DNA of 33,200 nt from Paracoccaceae bacterium (GCA_020628545.1 JAHDEX010000044.1:2564-35763), one strand, 5' to 3'; shown: positions 23,360-31,649, counted from the first letter of the stretch. A program made the numbers and translations. The notes: generated by a model not told the origin, from the sequence alone.

Positions 23360-24742
23360 ATGCCACTCACTTTTGCCGCTGCGGACGCTGACAGCACTCC
23401 GATCCACGTCATCGCGTCAGATGCTTTGGATGACATTCCCCAAGCTGCTCGGGCCTGGGCGGATACGAACGGATTCAAAGGTGCTTTAGGCACCACACTG
23501 GCAGTGCCCGGCGCTGACGGTCAGGTGGCGATGGCGCTCGTCGGGGCAGGTACACCACAGTTGCGCAGCCGCGGGCGTTTCCAGATTGGTGCCGCAGGTC
23601 ATGGCCTGCCAGATGGGACATATCATTTTGAAAGCGGCTTAGATGCAGCCGCACTGTCGGAAGCAGCGCTTGGGTGGTTGCTGTCGGGGTACGTCTTCGA
23701 CCGCTACACCGCACAGAAAGCGGGCGCGGCGCGGCTGAAAGCGCCTGAAGGTATCGACGCTGCGCGCCTGGAGGTGATCGCTGCAGGTGAAGCCCTGACG
23801 CGCGACCTGATCAATACCCCAACCGCCGATATGGGGCCGGGCGATCTTGAGGCGGCAATACAAGAGCTTGCAGACCAGCATCAAGCTAAGCTGACCGTCA
23901 CGCGCGGTGACGATTTGCTGGCGCAGAACTTTCCGATGATCCACACCGTTGGTCGCGCCGTTGGTCCCGATCCGCACCGCGCGCCGCGACTGATCGACAT
24001 GCGGTGGGGACAGTCTGGTCCGAAGGTGACGCTGGTGGGGAAGGGCGTCTGTTTCGACACCGGTGGTTTGAACATCAAGCCGGGCGCCTCTATGGGGCTG
24101 ATGAAAAAAGACATGGGCGGTGCGGCGACCGTGATCGGTCTGGCGCATATGATTATGGCCCTGGAGATGGAGGTCCAGCTGCGTGTCCTTGTCCCCGCGG
24201 TCGAGAACAGCATCGATGGCAGTGCCTTTCGACCGCAAGATATTCTGACCTCGCGCAAGGGCTTGACGGTTGAAATCAACAACACCGATGCCGAAGGGCG
24301 GTTGGTCCTTGCGGATGCTTTGGCGTTGGCTGAGGAAGACACTCCGGATTTGATCGTTTCAATGGCGACGTTGACGGGCGCTGCGCGGGTCGCGGTTGGC
24401 CCCGATTTGTCACCCTTCTATACAGATGACGATGATCATGCGTTCGCACTTGCCGCTGCAGCGGCAAAGGTTGCTGATCCCGTGTGGCGGATGCCATTTC
24501 ATGACCCTTATGAAGCGATGATTGAGCCTGGCATCGCCGACCTTGATAATGCGCCAAAGGGCGGCTTTGCCGGGTCGATCACGGCCGCACTCTTCCTCCG
24601 GCGGTTTGTAGAAAACACGCCCTATATGCACTTCGACATCTACGGCTGGCAGCCGTCACCGGCACCGGCGCGCCCCAAGGGTGGCGTTGGTATGGGGGCC
24701 CGTGCCTTGCTGGAAGCCCTGCCACAGATGCTGACGAAGTGA
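23360..24742 (+). CDS. Leucyl aminopeptidase family protein (M17)
   Basis: The 460-residue cytosolic metallopeptidase removes N-terminal residues from peptides. The M17 signature is intact: VGKGVCFDTGGLNIKPG (226-242) with Lys228 and Asp233, MKKDMGGAATV (about 248-258), and NTDAEGRLVLADAL (308-321) with the metal-binding Asp/Glu and catalytic arginine. The N-terminal domain is short and divergent, as in the PepB-like alphaproteobacterial branch. The ATG at 23360 has AAGGA upstream; a frame extension would add 18 unlikely residues. It overlaps the next gene, an NlpC/P60 peptidase, by 4 bases, suggesting joint processing of peptides, perhaps from cell-wall turnover. Confidence 0.93.
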   Translation: MPLTFAAADADSTPIHVIASDALDDIPQAARAWADTNGFKGALGTTLAVPGADGQVAMALVGAGTPQLRSRGRFQIGAAGHGLPDGTYHFESGLDAAALSEAALGWLLSGYVFDRYTAQKAGAARLKAPEGIDAARLEVIAAGEALTRDLINTPTADMGPGDLEAAIQELADQHQAKLTVTRGDDLLAQNFPMIHTVGRAVGPDPHRAPRLIDMRWGQSGPKVTLVGKGVCFDTGGLNIKPGASMGLMKKDMGGAATVIGLAHMIMALEMEVQLRVLVPAVENSIDGSAFRPQDILTSRKGLTVEINNTDAEGRLVLADALALAEEDTPDLIVSMATLTGAARVAVGPDLSPFYTDDDDHAFALAAAAAKVADPVWRMPFHDPYEAMIEPGIADLDNAPKGGFAGSITAALFLRRFVENTPYMHFDIYGWQPSPAPARPKGGVGMGARALLEALPQMLTK

Positions 24743-25566
24743 CCGATCGCCGGGTCACCCCCGCCAACGGACGGGTCGCTGCCGCGCACCTCAAAGGCAT
24801 CGTGCAGGCCGACGCCTACGTCGCAGGAACCCCTGCACAAATCAGCGAGCCCGTTGTTGACCTATGCGCCGCGCCAGCAGGAAAGCGGGACCGACAGCTG
24901 TTGCTTGGCGCCACGGTGATGGTGTTTGAAAGGCGCGAGGGCTGGGCCTTCGTCCAAGCGGATCGCGATGCATACGTGGGCTATGTGGCCGAGACCGCGT
25001 TGTCAGAAGTCACGACGCCAAACTACCGTGTGTCCACACCCGCCACCCACGCCTATGAGACCGAGAGTTTCAAATCGCGCGATCAGATCGCCCTCTCGTT
25101 CGGCGCGCAGCTCACCGTCGTGGACGAACGACCGAAAATGTTTGAAACCAACGTCGGCTTTGTCCCTAAAAAGCACTTGCGACCACTTGATCGCCCGTTT
25201 GAAGACCCGGTCACCGTCGCGCAGCTTTTCTTCGGTACGCCTTATCTATGGGGCGGCAACAGCCGCGCAGGCATTGATTGCTCCGGTCTTATCCAGGCGG
25301 GATTCACCGCCTGCGGCCATTTTTGTCCGGGCGACAGCGATTTGCAGATGCGTGACCTGGGTGTCGACTTGGCTGCAAATGAACCCTTGCAGCGGGGCGA
25401 TCTGATTTTCTGGAAAGGCCACGTCGGCATGATGGTCAACGCGCAGGTCATGATCCATGCGAATGCGCACCACATGGCGACAGCCTATGAAGCCCTCGCC
25501 GACGCGATGATCCGCATTAAGGCGCAGGGCAATGGCGAGGTGCTGGCGCGAAAGCGTCTTAAGTAA
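24739..25566 (+). CDS. NlpC/P60 family cysteine peptidase with SH3-like domains
   Basis: The 275-residue protein starts at a GTG that overlaps the aminopeptidase stop. Two bacterial SH3-like segments come first (about residues 20-90 and 95-150). The C40 catalytic domain (about 157-270) follows: Cys181 in RAGIDCSGLIQAGF, His228 in WKGHVGMMVN, and His240 in MIHANAHH as the third polar residue. The domain order matches YkfC-like gamma-D-glutamyl dipeptidases that cut peptidoglycan-derived peptides. No signal peptide is present, so a cytosolic recycling role together with the aminopeptidase is likely. The family is clear; the exact substrate is inferred. Confidence 0.93.
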   Translation: MTDRRVTPANGRVAAAHLKGIVQADAYVAGTPAQISEPVVDLCAAPAGKRDRQLLLGATVMVFERREGWAFVQADRDAYVGYVAETALSEVTTPNYRVSTPATHAYETESFKSRDQIALSFGAQLTVVDERPKMFETNVGFVPKKHLRPLDRPFEDPVTVAQLFFGTPYLWGGNSRAGIDCSGLIQAGFTACGHFCPGDSDLQMRDLGVDLAANEPLQRGDLIFWKGHVGMMVNAQVMIHANAHHMATAYEALADAMIRIKAQGNGEVLARKRLK

Positions 25567-25586
25567 CGCGCGTTCGCTACCAATTT

Positions 25587-25644
25587 GATTTAAATCGAAA
25601 TTAACAGCTGTTAACTCAGCGCCTGAGCTGTCGACGGCTGAGTT
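25587..25644 (+). terminator. Cluster of palindromes ending in a hairpin, after the NlpC/P60 gene
   Basis: GATTTAAATC (25587-25596) and TTAACAGCTGTTAA (25601-25614) are perfect palindromes. AACTCAGC (25613-25620) then pairs with GCTGAGTT (25637-25644) in an 8-bp stem with a 16-base loop. The last hairpin may serve as a bidirectional terminator for the convergent NlpC/P60 and DUF2794 genes, although the T tract is short. Confidence 0.5.
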
Positions 25645-25646
25645 TG

Positions 25647-25982
25647 TCAGTCCACCGCCCGGATCAGCTTCCGCTCCAGAACACGCAGCACGGTCTTCAA
25701 ATCATTCCCGCGTTTCAGGATCTGACCGTCCATCCCGATCACCGCATATTGCCCTTGGCGCAATCGCAGCTTCGGGCGTTTCTCAATCCGGTAAAGCGGG
25801 TGCTCAGCCGTGCGCCTAAAGACCGAAAAGACCGCTACCTCTTTCAAAGTGGAGATCCCATAGTCCCGCCATTCGCCCGCAGCCACCATGCGACCGTAGA
25901 GCGACAGGATCACCGAAAGCTCGGTCCGGTGAAAATGGATCTGATCAACTTGCGGACGCGGAAAGGGTGTGAGGTCAGTCAT
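25647..25982 (-). CDS. DUF2794 domain-containing protein
   Basis: The 111-residue protein matches the DUF2794 family, known to me mainly from alphaproteobacteria. It contains VDQIHFHRTELSVILSLYGR (12-31), then GEWRDYGISTLKEVAVFSVF (36-55), a basic strand RIEKRPKLRLRQGQYAVIG, and a C-terminal helix LKTVLRVLERKLIR. The family has no known function. The gene lies alone on the minus strand, convergent with the NlpC/P60 gene. Its upstream side faces the 337-bp gap that carries the candidate structured RNA, so its promoter must be within that gap. No strong ribosome site is visible before the ATG. Confidence 0.85.
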   Translation of the reverse strand: MTDLTPFPRPQVDQIHFHRTELSVILSLYGRMVAAGEWRDYGISTLKEVAVFSVFRRTAEHPLYRIEKRPKLRLRQGQYAVIGMDGQILKRGNDLKTVLRVLERKLIRAVD

Positions 25983-26035
25983 AAGAACACGATCACCGTT
26001 ATTTCCTGACAGATCAAGGCCAATACAATCTCACG

Positions 26036-26063
26036 TTGTGCGGTGCCTTATTCCGGCCATAAA
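26036..26063 (+). promoter_or_regulatory. Possible promoter of the candidate RNA
   Basis: TTGTGC (26036-26041) and CATAAA (26058-26063) are spaced by 16 bases. This weak sigma-70-like pair would start RNA near 26070. The match is three and four of six bases to consensus, so support is modest. Confidence 0.3.
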
Positions 26064-26069
26064 ATGATC

Positions 26070-26250
26070 TTTCCATTGCCCCGAACGGACCCTCTTAGGG
26101 ACATCTGGCAGCATCATACCCGTTCTCAGCAAAGTGCTACTCCGGTGCTGCATTCGATAGCCCCCACCCAGTGTGCGGCACCGGAGACTTTGTGACCCCA
26201 TGAACGACAAGCGGCTCTTTGGATTCCCCAAAGAGCCGCTTCGTCGTTTA
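26070..26250 (+). ncRNA. Candidate structured small RNA, three tandem stem-loops
   Basis: Three stems follow one another. The first is GAACGG (26083-26088) with CCGTTC (26120-26125), enclosing a small CCCT-CTT-AGGG hairpin. The second is AAAGT (26131-26135) plus CTCCGGTGC (26140-26148), pairing GCACCGGAG (26178-26186) and ACTTT (26187-26191) with a GCTA bulge. The third is a 14-bp perfect stem, AAGCGGCTCTTTGG (26209-26222) with CCAAAGAGCCGCTT (26228-26241), followed by CGTCGTTT, which looks like a terminator. The lengths and order suit a trans-acting RNA of about 180 bases. The region does not resemble tmRNA, SRP RNA or RNase P RNA. The strand is inferred from the terminator-like end. Confidence 0.5.
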
Positions 26251-26319
26251 GGTGGGTTTAAGTTGGTCTAGAAAACTCCCGGACAGGGTGTCCCCGCCAA
26301 GCCGCAGACGGCCTGCCTC

Positions 26320-27072
26320 CTAGACCGCCTCCGTAGCCTTCGCGACCAAGGTCAAAGTCGCATCAGCCACAGACATGCCCTCCGCCCGATCAAATCGCAG
26401 ATAGGCAAGCGCCTGATCTCCAGAAACGCGATGCACTGTTCCCGCAGGCTTCCCACCGCTTTCAATCGCGTCGCCGGGCGCAACCGTCCCGTCTACTTGC
26501 ACAAGCGCCAGACCTTTCTTCAGTTCGGTCTTGTGCTTCATCCGTGCCGCAATTTCCTGCCCGACGTAGCAGCCTTTGCGAAAGTCGATCCCGTTCAAGC
26601 GTTCAAAACCGGCCTCAAGAATGTAGGTGTCCGGCGTCAGCTCCACGCCCGTTTGCGGGATCATATGGGCGACGTAGAGTGCCGGCCAATCGGTGTCGTC
26701 GCTCACATCTGTCTCGCCATAAAGCCGCCAGCCCAACGCAGGGTGGCGCGGGTCGCTGAACGCACCATCGGGCGCCGGGCCGGTCCCACGCGAGACCACA
26801 ATCTCGGTTTCTGCAATCTGCACATCGGCCCGCAGCCGATACATACTCAACCGTTGAAACAATGGGGCCGCATGGCTTTCAGCCACATCAATCAGCACGT
26901 CCGCGCCGCGTCGCACCACAAAAAAGTCTGCGATGAACTTGCCCTGCGGCGTCAGAAGCGCCGCATAAGTCAGCCCGTCCTCATCCCGGTCCACGTCATT
27001 TGTCACCAGCCCTTGCAGGAAGGTCAGGCGATCCGCGCCGGTGAGCGCGAGAACTTTGCGGGCCTCGGTCAT
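26320..27072 (-). CDS. ygfZ: Folate-binding protein YgfZ/GcvT-like
   Basis: The 250-residue protein belongs to the YgfZ family of tetrahydrofolate-binding proteins, which help iron-sulfur enzymes such as the tRNA methylthiolase. The signature is GIDFRKGCYVGQEIAARMKH (161-180) with the conserved Cys168. The N-terminal GcvT-like fold is visible in LTFLQGLVTNDV (16-27) and PQGKFIADFFVV (42-53). The length is normal for the short alphaproteobacterial form. Its ATG overlaps the ABC exporter stop by 4 bases, so it is probably the second gene of that operon. Confidence 0.92.
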   Translation of the reverse strand: MTEARKVLALTGADRLTFLQGLVTNDVDRDEDGLTYAALLTPQGKFIADFFVVRRGADVLIDVAESHAAPLFQRLSMYRLRADVQIAETEIVVSRGTGPAPDGAFSDPRHPALGWRLYGETDVSDDTDWPALYVAHMIPQTGVELTPDTYILEAGFERLNGIDFRKGCYVGQEIAARMKHKTELKKGLALVQVDGTVAPGDAIESGGKPAGTVHRVSGDQALAYLRFDRAEGMSVADATLTLVAKATEAV

Positions 27073-28835
27073 GCTGTGTCCTCGGTTTCGGCAAACTGCA
27101 GATGATAGAGATCGGCATAGATGCCGCCATCTTCAAGAAGCGTCTCGTGCGACCCCTGTTGCATGACCTTTCCCTGATCCATCACGACAATCGTGTCTGC
27201 ATTGCGCACGGTCGACAAACGGTGCGCAATCACAAGCGTTGTGCGGCCCACAGACAGGCGTTCCAGCGCGGCCTGCACCACGGCTTCGGACTTGGTATCA
27301 AGTGCGCTTGTCGCTTCATCCAGCAACAGGATCGGCGTATCTCGCAAGAGCGCACGGGCAATCGCCACGCGCTGACGCTGCCCCCCCGACAGGCTCGACC
27401 CGCGTGGCCCGACAGGACTGTCGAGACCATCCGGCAGCTTGCTGAGAAAGTCAGAAACATGGGCCGCATCCAGCACTGCCTGCAACTGCGCATCGGTCAC
27501 ATCTGTCCGGCCCAGAAGAATATTGTCGCGCAGGCTTTCGTCGAACAGGGCCGAGTCCTGCGTCACCACTGAAAACAACCCACGCAGCTCTGCAAGGTCG
27601 AGCGCATCGACGGGAGTGCCCGCAACCGACACCTGTCCAGATTGCGGATCAATCAACCGGGTCAGGACGTTGAAGATTGTACTCTTGCCCGCGCCGGAGG
27701 CCCCGACAAGCGCCGTTGTCTTGCCTGCTTCAGCGACAAAACTTGCACCGCTCAATGCGGGCAGGTCACCGTAGTGCAGGCTCACGTCCTCAAATGCGAT
27801 CGTGGGCGCTGAGGTCGGGCGTGCTGTCGGCGCCGCAGGCGATAGAAGCGTTGGTCTTACGTTGAAGATCTCTTCCAGCCGATCCATGGATGCCGCGGCC
27901 GTCTGCCACTGCCCACTCATCGTGCCAAGACGCCGGAGCGGCTCAAAGGCAAGCGCCATCGCGGTAAAGAAAGACATGAATTGTCCAACCGTCTTCTCGC
28001 CCGCGATGATCTCCGACCCGCCAAAGATCAATACCCCCAGAAACCCCAGACCGGTCATCATATCAATCAGCGCCGGCACCGCAGCGCGGCCTTGCGCGGA
28101 TTTGACCTCGGCGCGCACCCGTTGTTTTTGCAGCGCCGCATAACGCTCGGACTGATAGCGTTCCAATGCGTTCAGCTTGACCGGATTGATCCCGTGAAAA
28201 ACCTCGTCGAGCCGCGTGGCCATGCGCCCTGCAAGCTCCCGCGCCGTGCCTGCACGGCGGCGCACATAGGCCTGCGCGGCCATGGATGGGGCCACCAGAA
28301 ACGGTACACCGATGAGCGCGATCAGTGTCCAACGCCAATCAATGGACAAAGCCACACCAAAGAGCGTGATCAGGGCCACAATATCGCGCCCCAAACTTGT
28401 GGCGATCCGTGCCCAAATACTCGTGACGGTGCCGACGTCACTTTGGACCCGCTCAATCAAGGCGCCCGGTGGGCGGGTCTGAAAGAAACTGCTATCGAGC
28501 GTCATCAGGTGCCGCAACAGATCGTTGCGCATCGCCGCCGCGGCCAGATGAGTCAGCCGCGCCATCAGAATGCTTTGGCCCGCGCTGGCCAAGGCACGCA
28601 CAAAGAAAATCCCCATGATACCGACACCAATGACCCAGAGCATATTGCTCTGCCCTTCGACGAACACACTGTCGAACATAGGCCGGATCATCCAGCTGAG
28701 CACACCCAGCATCGAGCCTTCAATCGACATCAGGATCAAGGCCGCAAACAGCAAGCCCTTGTGGTGCCGCAGATAGTCCCGCCACAGCCAAAGAAAGAGG
28801 GCCGTTGCCGAGGTTTGCTTCTTTTTCTTGGCCAA
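27069..28835 (-). CDS. ABC transporter, fused permease and ATP-binding protein (MsbA/LipidA-exporter type)
   Basis: The 588-residue half-transporter dimerises in the inner membrane. The six-helix membrane domain covers about residues 25-310. The ATPase domain has Walker A GASGAGKST (378-386), Q-loop Gln426, signature LSGGQRQRVA (482-491), Walker B ILLLDEATSALD (502-513) and a switch histidine in VIAHRLST. Translation seems to start at TTG (28833-28835): GGGGAG lies 6 bases upstream and no in-frame ATG is available nearby. MsbA-like transporters move lipids or drugs outward; the real cargo is unknown. ygfZ follows with a 4-base overlap. Confidence 0.93.
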   Translation of the reverse strand: MAKKKKQTSATALFLWLWRDYLRHHKGLLFAALILMSIEGSMLGVLSWMIRPMFDSVFVEGQSNMLWVIGVGIMGIFFVRALASAGQSILMARLTHLAAAAMRNDLLRHLMTLDSSFFQTRPPGALIERVQSDVGTVTSIWARIATSLGRDIVALITLFGVALSIDWRWTLIALIGVPFLVAPSMAAQAYVRRRAGTARELAGRMATRLDEVFHGINPVKLNALERYQSERYAALQKQRVRAEVKSAQGRAAVPALIDMMTGLGFLGVLIFGGSEIIAGEKTVGQFMSFFTAMALAFEPLRRLGTMSGQWQTAAASMDRLEEIFNVRPTLLSPAAPTARPTSAPTIAFEDVSLHYGDLPALSGASFVAEAGKTTALVGASGAGKSTIFNVLTRLIDPQSGQVSVAGTPVDALDLAELRGLFSVVTQDSALFDESLRDNILLGRTDVTDAQLQAVLDAAHVSDFLSKLPDGLDSPVGPRGSSLSGGQRQRVAIARALLRDTPILLLDEATSALDTKSEAVVQAALERLSVGRTTLVIAHRLSTVRNADTIVVMDQGKVMQQGSHETLLEDGGIYADLYHLQFAETEDTA

Positions 28836-28900
28836 AGGCGGCTCCCCGTGGTTCTTGGTTCAGCGTTAAGCGTAATCGTGATCTTGGGCAAGCGGGCGGG

Positions 28901-28928
28901 TTGACGGCCCGGGTGCGCCGGATAGGGT
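28901..28928 (+). promoter_or_regulatory. Likely promoter of the class V aminotransferase gene
   Basis: TTGACG (28901-28906) and TAGGGT (28923-28928) are separated by 16 bases, a spacing and composition common for alphaproteobacterial housekeeping promoters. The start site would be about 30 bases upstream of the ATG at 28963. Confidence 0.5.
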
Positions 28929-28962
28929 CAGCGCAACTTCTCTCAGACGGAACTGATGATCG

Positions 28963-30141
28963 ATGGCACTTGCAAACGGGCGTTCTTATTTGGCCATTCC
29001 GGGACCATCCGTGATCCCCGATCAGGTGTTGCAAGCCATGCACCGCGCCTCGCCGAATATCTACGAGGGAGAACTGCATGAGATCACGGCCTCGCTCGTG
29101 GATGACCTGAAGCTGATCGCGCGGACGAAAGCAAACGTGGCGATGTATATCGGCAATGGGCATGCGGCCTGGGAGGCATCACTCGCCAATGTCCTGTCGC
29201 GCGGTGACCGCGTGCTGGTGCTGGCCACCGGGTCGTTCTGCAAAGGCTGGGGAGAGGTGGCCCGCGGGCTGGGCGCCGAAGTGCAGACCATCGACTTTGG
29301 CGATGACGCACCCGTCGATCTGGCGCGCGTCGCTGAGGCTTTGGCCGCCGACACCGACCACAGGATCAAAGCCGTCCTCGCCGTGCATGTGGACACCGCC
29401 ACAAGCATCAAGAATGACATTGCGGGCATCCGGGCCGCCCTGGACGCCGCAGAACACCCCGCGCTCTTGATGGCTGATTGCGTGGCCTCCTTTGCCTGTG
29501 ATGAGTTCCAGATGGACAAATGGGGCGTAGATGTCATGGTCACCGCCTGCCAGAAAGGGCTGATGACGCCGGCGGCCATGGCTTATGTGTTCTTCAACGA
29601 AAAGGCTGACGCCGCGCGCGGCGATTGCGTCACCGGCTATTGGGATTGGCGGCCGCGCGTCGATCCGGATGTTTACTACCAATATTGGTACGGAACGGCA
29701 CCGACCCATCAGGTATACGGGCAACGGATTGCGCTGAACATGATCCGCGACGAAGGGCTGAAGGCGGTATGGGACCGTCACGCCAGCCTCGCGCAAGCGA
29801 TCTGGGCGGCGTTTGACGTATGGTCAACCGAGGGGCCCTTGCGTCTTAACGTGGCGGACCCGGCGCACCGGTCCCATGCGGTCACCTCCTGCGTCATCGG
29901 TGCGCCGGATGGCGACAGGCTGCGGGAGTGGTGCGAACATCGCGCTGGCTTGACGCTGGGCATTGGTCTGGGGCGCACACCGCCCGACGCCTACTTCCGC
30001 ATCGGCCATATGGGGCACGTGAACGCGCATATGATCATGGGCGTGCTCGGCACCATCGAAGCAGGCCTGCGCGCTCTGGGAATCCCACACGGCAAAGGCG
30101 CTTTGGACGCGGCGGCGGCGGTAATTGCGCAAGACGCATGA
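28963..30141 (+). CDS. Class V pyridoxal-phosphate aminotransferase (alanine/serine-glyoxylate type)
   Basis: The 392-residue enzyme belongs to the fold-type I class V aminotransferases. The segment AIPGPSVIPDQVLQAM (11-26) is the usual family start. MADCVASFACDEFQMDKWGVDV (in two blocks, 170-191) carries the PLP-binding Asp172. Lys198 in TACQKGLM is the Schiff-base lysine. YYQYWYGTAPTHQVYG follows the domain centre, where the substrate arginine and histidine region lies. Relatives use alanine, serine or ureidoglycine with glyoxylate, which would suit glycine/serine or purine-nitrogen metabolism. The exact donor cannot be told. The gene stands alone on the plus strand, divergent from the ABC exporter. 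Confidence 0.9.
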   Translation: MALANGRSYLAIPGPSVIPDQVLQAMHRASPNIYEGELHEITASLVDDLKLIARTKANVAMYIGNGHAAWEASLANVLSRGDRVLVLATGSFCKGWGEVARGLGAEVQTIDFGDDAPVDLARVAEALAADTDHRIKAVLAVHVDTATSIKNDIAGIRAALDAAEHPALLMADCVASFACDEFQMDKWGVDVMVTACQKGLMTPAAMAYVFFNEKADAARGDCVTGYWDWRPRVDPDVYYQYWYGTAPTHQVYGQRIALNMIRDEGLKAVWDRHASLAQAIWAAFDVWSTEGPLRLNVADPAHRSHAVTSCVIGAPDGDRLREWCEHRAGLTLGIGLGRTPPDAYFRIGHMGHVNAHMIMGVLGTIEAGLRALGIPHGKGALDAAAAVIAQDA

Positions 30142-30262
30142 TCCGGACGACAACGGTCACCTCGGGCAAAACATTTCGGCTTCTTTGATCCCAAACCGGC
30201 CGCCGGAGGCATCCGCACTATCCACGCATGCCACATCAGCGTGACCAGACAAAACATGTTGT

Positions 30263-30277
30263 GCGCCCGTAGGGCGC
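30263..30277. repeat. Small hairpin in the gap after the class V aminotransferase gene
   Basis: GCGCCC (30263-30268) and GGGCGC (30272-30277) form a 6-bp stem with a GTA loop. Its core GTAGGGCG is shared with the element at 19013. It lies in a 186-bp gap between convergent genes. There is no T tract. Confidence 0.4.
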
Positions 30278-30327
30278 TCCGTTGGATCAAACCTGGCGAT
30301 TGGATCAGAGAGGGGTGAGGTGCCGGA

Positions 30328-30516
30328 TCAAAGACCGCTGCGCCGGCGTGACCAGCGCGACAACGCCTTGTCGGTGCCATAGGCGCTCATCAACGCCCAG
30401 ATGAAGCCGAGGATCACGCTGACGGCCCAAAGCGCAATGAACACGATCACCCCGAATGAGACGAGAAAGGCGTTTGTGAAGTCTTCGACCTCGCCGGGAT
30501 GCTCGGGCCGTCTCAT
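30328..30516 (-). CDS. Small single-pass membrane protein, 62 residues
   Basis: The ATG at 30514-30516 overlaps the stop of the HisC-type aminotransferase (ATGA), which is the main reason to accept this short frame. The protein has an acidic N-terminus (MRRPEHPGEVEDF), one long hydrophobic segment (about residues 17-44, FLVSFGVIVFIALW then AVSVILGFIWALM) and a strongly basic tail (DKALSRWSRRRSGL). The charge pattern predicts the tail inside the cell. A longer upstream frame to 30717 is only the shadow of the aminotransferase. I do not recognise the family. Translational coupling implies it is made with the aminotransferase, but no functional link is known. Confidence 0.7.
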   Translation of the reverse strand: MRRPEHPGEVEDFTNAFLVSFGVIVFIALWAVSVILGFIWALMSAYGTDKALSRWSRRRSGL

Positions 30517-31643
30517 GCGGGCTGGATCTCGGCGTTTTCTGTGGCGGCCGTGATCGCATCGGGCAGCGCTGCTGCAAAGGCGGCCATGTCCGCTTCCGGG
30601 CCACAGCTGACGCGGATACAGCGGTTCAAGGGGGGCACGCCGGGCATGCGCACGAAAATGCGCCGGGCGATGAGGCCCTTCAAAATGTCTGTTGCAAAGG
30701 CTCCGTCGCGTCCACAATCCATGGTCACAAAGTTGGCGGCAGAGGGCAAAGGGCGCAAGCCGTTTTCGCGCGCGATGTCCGCCAGATGGGCGCGGGCGGC
30801 GATTGTTTGCCGGGTGACCTCTGCCAGATAGGCCTGATCCGCAAGGGCGGCCAGCGCCGCCGCCTGGCTGACCCGGCTCATGCCAAAATGGTTGCGCACC
30901 TTATCAAAGGCGCGGATCAGCGGAGCCGCCCCGATGGCATAGCCCACCCGCGCACCGGCCAGACCATAGGCTTTGGAAAAGGTGCGCATCCGAATGACGC
31001 GGGTGTCTGTGACATCAAGCGGGGGCAGCGCGTCAGCAGGCGCGGTTTCGGCATAGGCCTCATCAAGTATCAGCAAACACCCCTCCGGCACCGCGCTGAT
31101 CATGCGGCTGACGTCATCAGCGCTATGGTGGCTGCCCATCGGGTTGTCGGGATTGGCAAAGTAGATCAGCTTCGCAGCGGTCTCGTGGGCCTTCGCGATC
31201 AGCCGGTCGATGTCTTCATGGTCGCCCGCATAGGGCACGGAGTGGAGCGTCCCGCCATAGCCCGCGACGTGATAATTGAACGTCGGATAGGCTCCCAAAG
31301 AGGTGACAACCTGGTCGCCCGGACCAATCAGCAGACGTGTGATGACCCCAAGCAGCGTATCAATGCCTGCGTCAATCGCGATGTTCTGGGGTGTGATCCC
31401 GTGAAATGCTGCGAGGGCGTCTTTGAGATCGTAATTCTCGGGGTCCGGGTATTTCCAGGCATCCGCAGCAGCGGCGGCCATGGCTTGGATCGCTTTCGGG
31501 GATGGTCCAAAGCCGTTTTCGTTGGCCCCGAGACGTGCATCAAAGGCAAAGCCTTGCGTCCGCTCCTGAGCCTCCAGTCCGACAAACGGCACGGTGGCGG
31601 GCAGGGAGGCGGCGAGCGGCGTCAGGCGTGGGTCATCAATCAT
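30513..31643 (-). CDS. Class I/II PLP aminotransferase, histidinol-phosphate aminotransferase-like
   Basis: The 376-residue protein has the fold-type I motifs of the HisC subfamily: GANENGFGPSPKAI near the start (about 39-52), PDPENYDLKDALA, then FANPDNPMG (162-170) with the PLP asparagine, ILDEAYAE, and the Schiff-base lysine 224 in TFSKAYGLAGARVGY. HisC enzymes transfer the amino group in histidine synthesis, but this branch may act on other aromatic or imidazole substrates. No his genes are nearby. I chose the ATG at 31641-31643: it lies 6 bases after a -10-like TTTATA and has no ribosome site, so the transcript may be leaderless. A TTG at 31679 is the other option. Confidence 0.85.
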   Translation of the reverse strand: MIDDPRLTPLAASLPATVPFVGLEAQERTQGFAFDARLGANENGFGPSPKAIQAMAAAAADAWKYPDPENYDLKDALAAFHGITPQNIAIDAGIDTLLGVITRLLIGPGDQVVTSLGAYPTFNYHVAGYGGTLHSVPYAGDHEDIDRLIAKAHETAAKLIYFANPDNPMGSHHSADDVSRMISAVPEGCLLILDEAYAETAPADALPPLDVTDTRVIRMRTFSKAYGLAGARVGYAIGAAPLIRAFDKVRNHFGMSRVSQAAALAALADQAYLAEVTRQTIAARAHLADIARENGLRPLPSAANFVTMDCGRDGAFATDILKGLIARRIFVRMPGVPPLNRCIRVSCGPEADMAAFAAALPDAITAATENAEIQPA

Positions 31644-31649
31644 GGCACG

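Larger units (their letters stand above)
25983..26319. other. 337-bp gap between DUF2794 and ygfZ
   Basis: There is no credible gene. The plus strand from 26036 to 26250 contains a possible promoter and three consecutive stem-loops, annotated separately as a candidate RNA. Near the ygfZ end a GGACA-CCC-TGTCC hairpin (26281-26293) followed on the minus strand by GGGAGTTTTC may be the ygfZ terminator. The part next to DUF2794 should hold that gene's promoter, but I cannot place the boxes. Confidence 0.5.

Noticed and set aside
26031..26231. A 66-codon minus-strand frame in the structured gap
   Set aside because: It spans the stem-loops, has no ribosome site and its composition is not protein-like. 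The base pairing explains the sequence better.
26070..26250. 6S, tmRNA or SRP RNA as the identity of the structured RNA
   Set aside because: It lacks the long imperfect rod with central bubble of 6S, the tRNA-like ends of tmRNA and the conserved SRP tetraloop region.
27981..28904. A 307-codon plus-strand frame opposite the ABC exporter
   Set aside because: Its sequence is rich in His, Gln and Pro as expected of an antisense shadow, and the ABC gene on the other strand has every catalytic motif.
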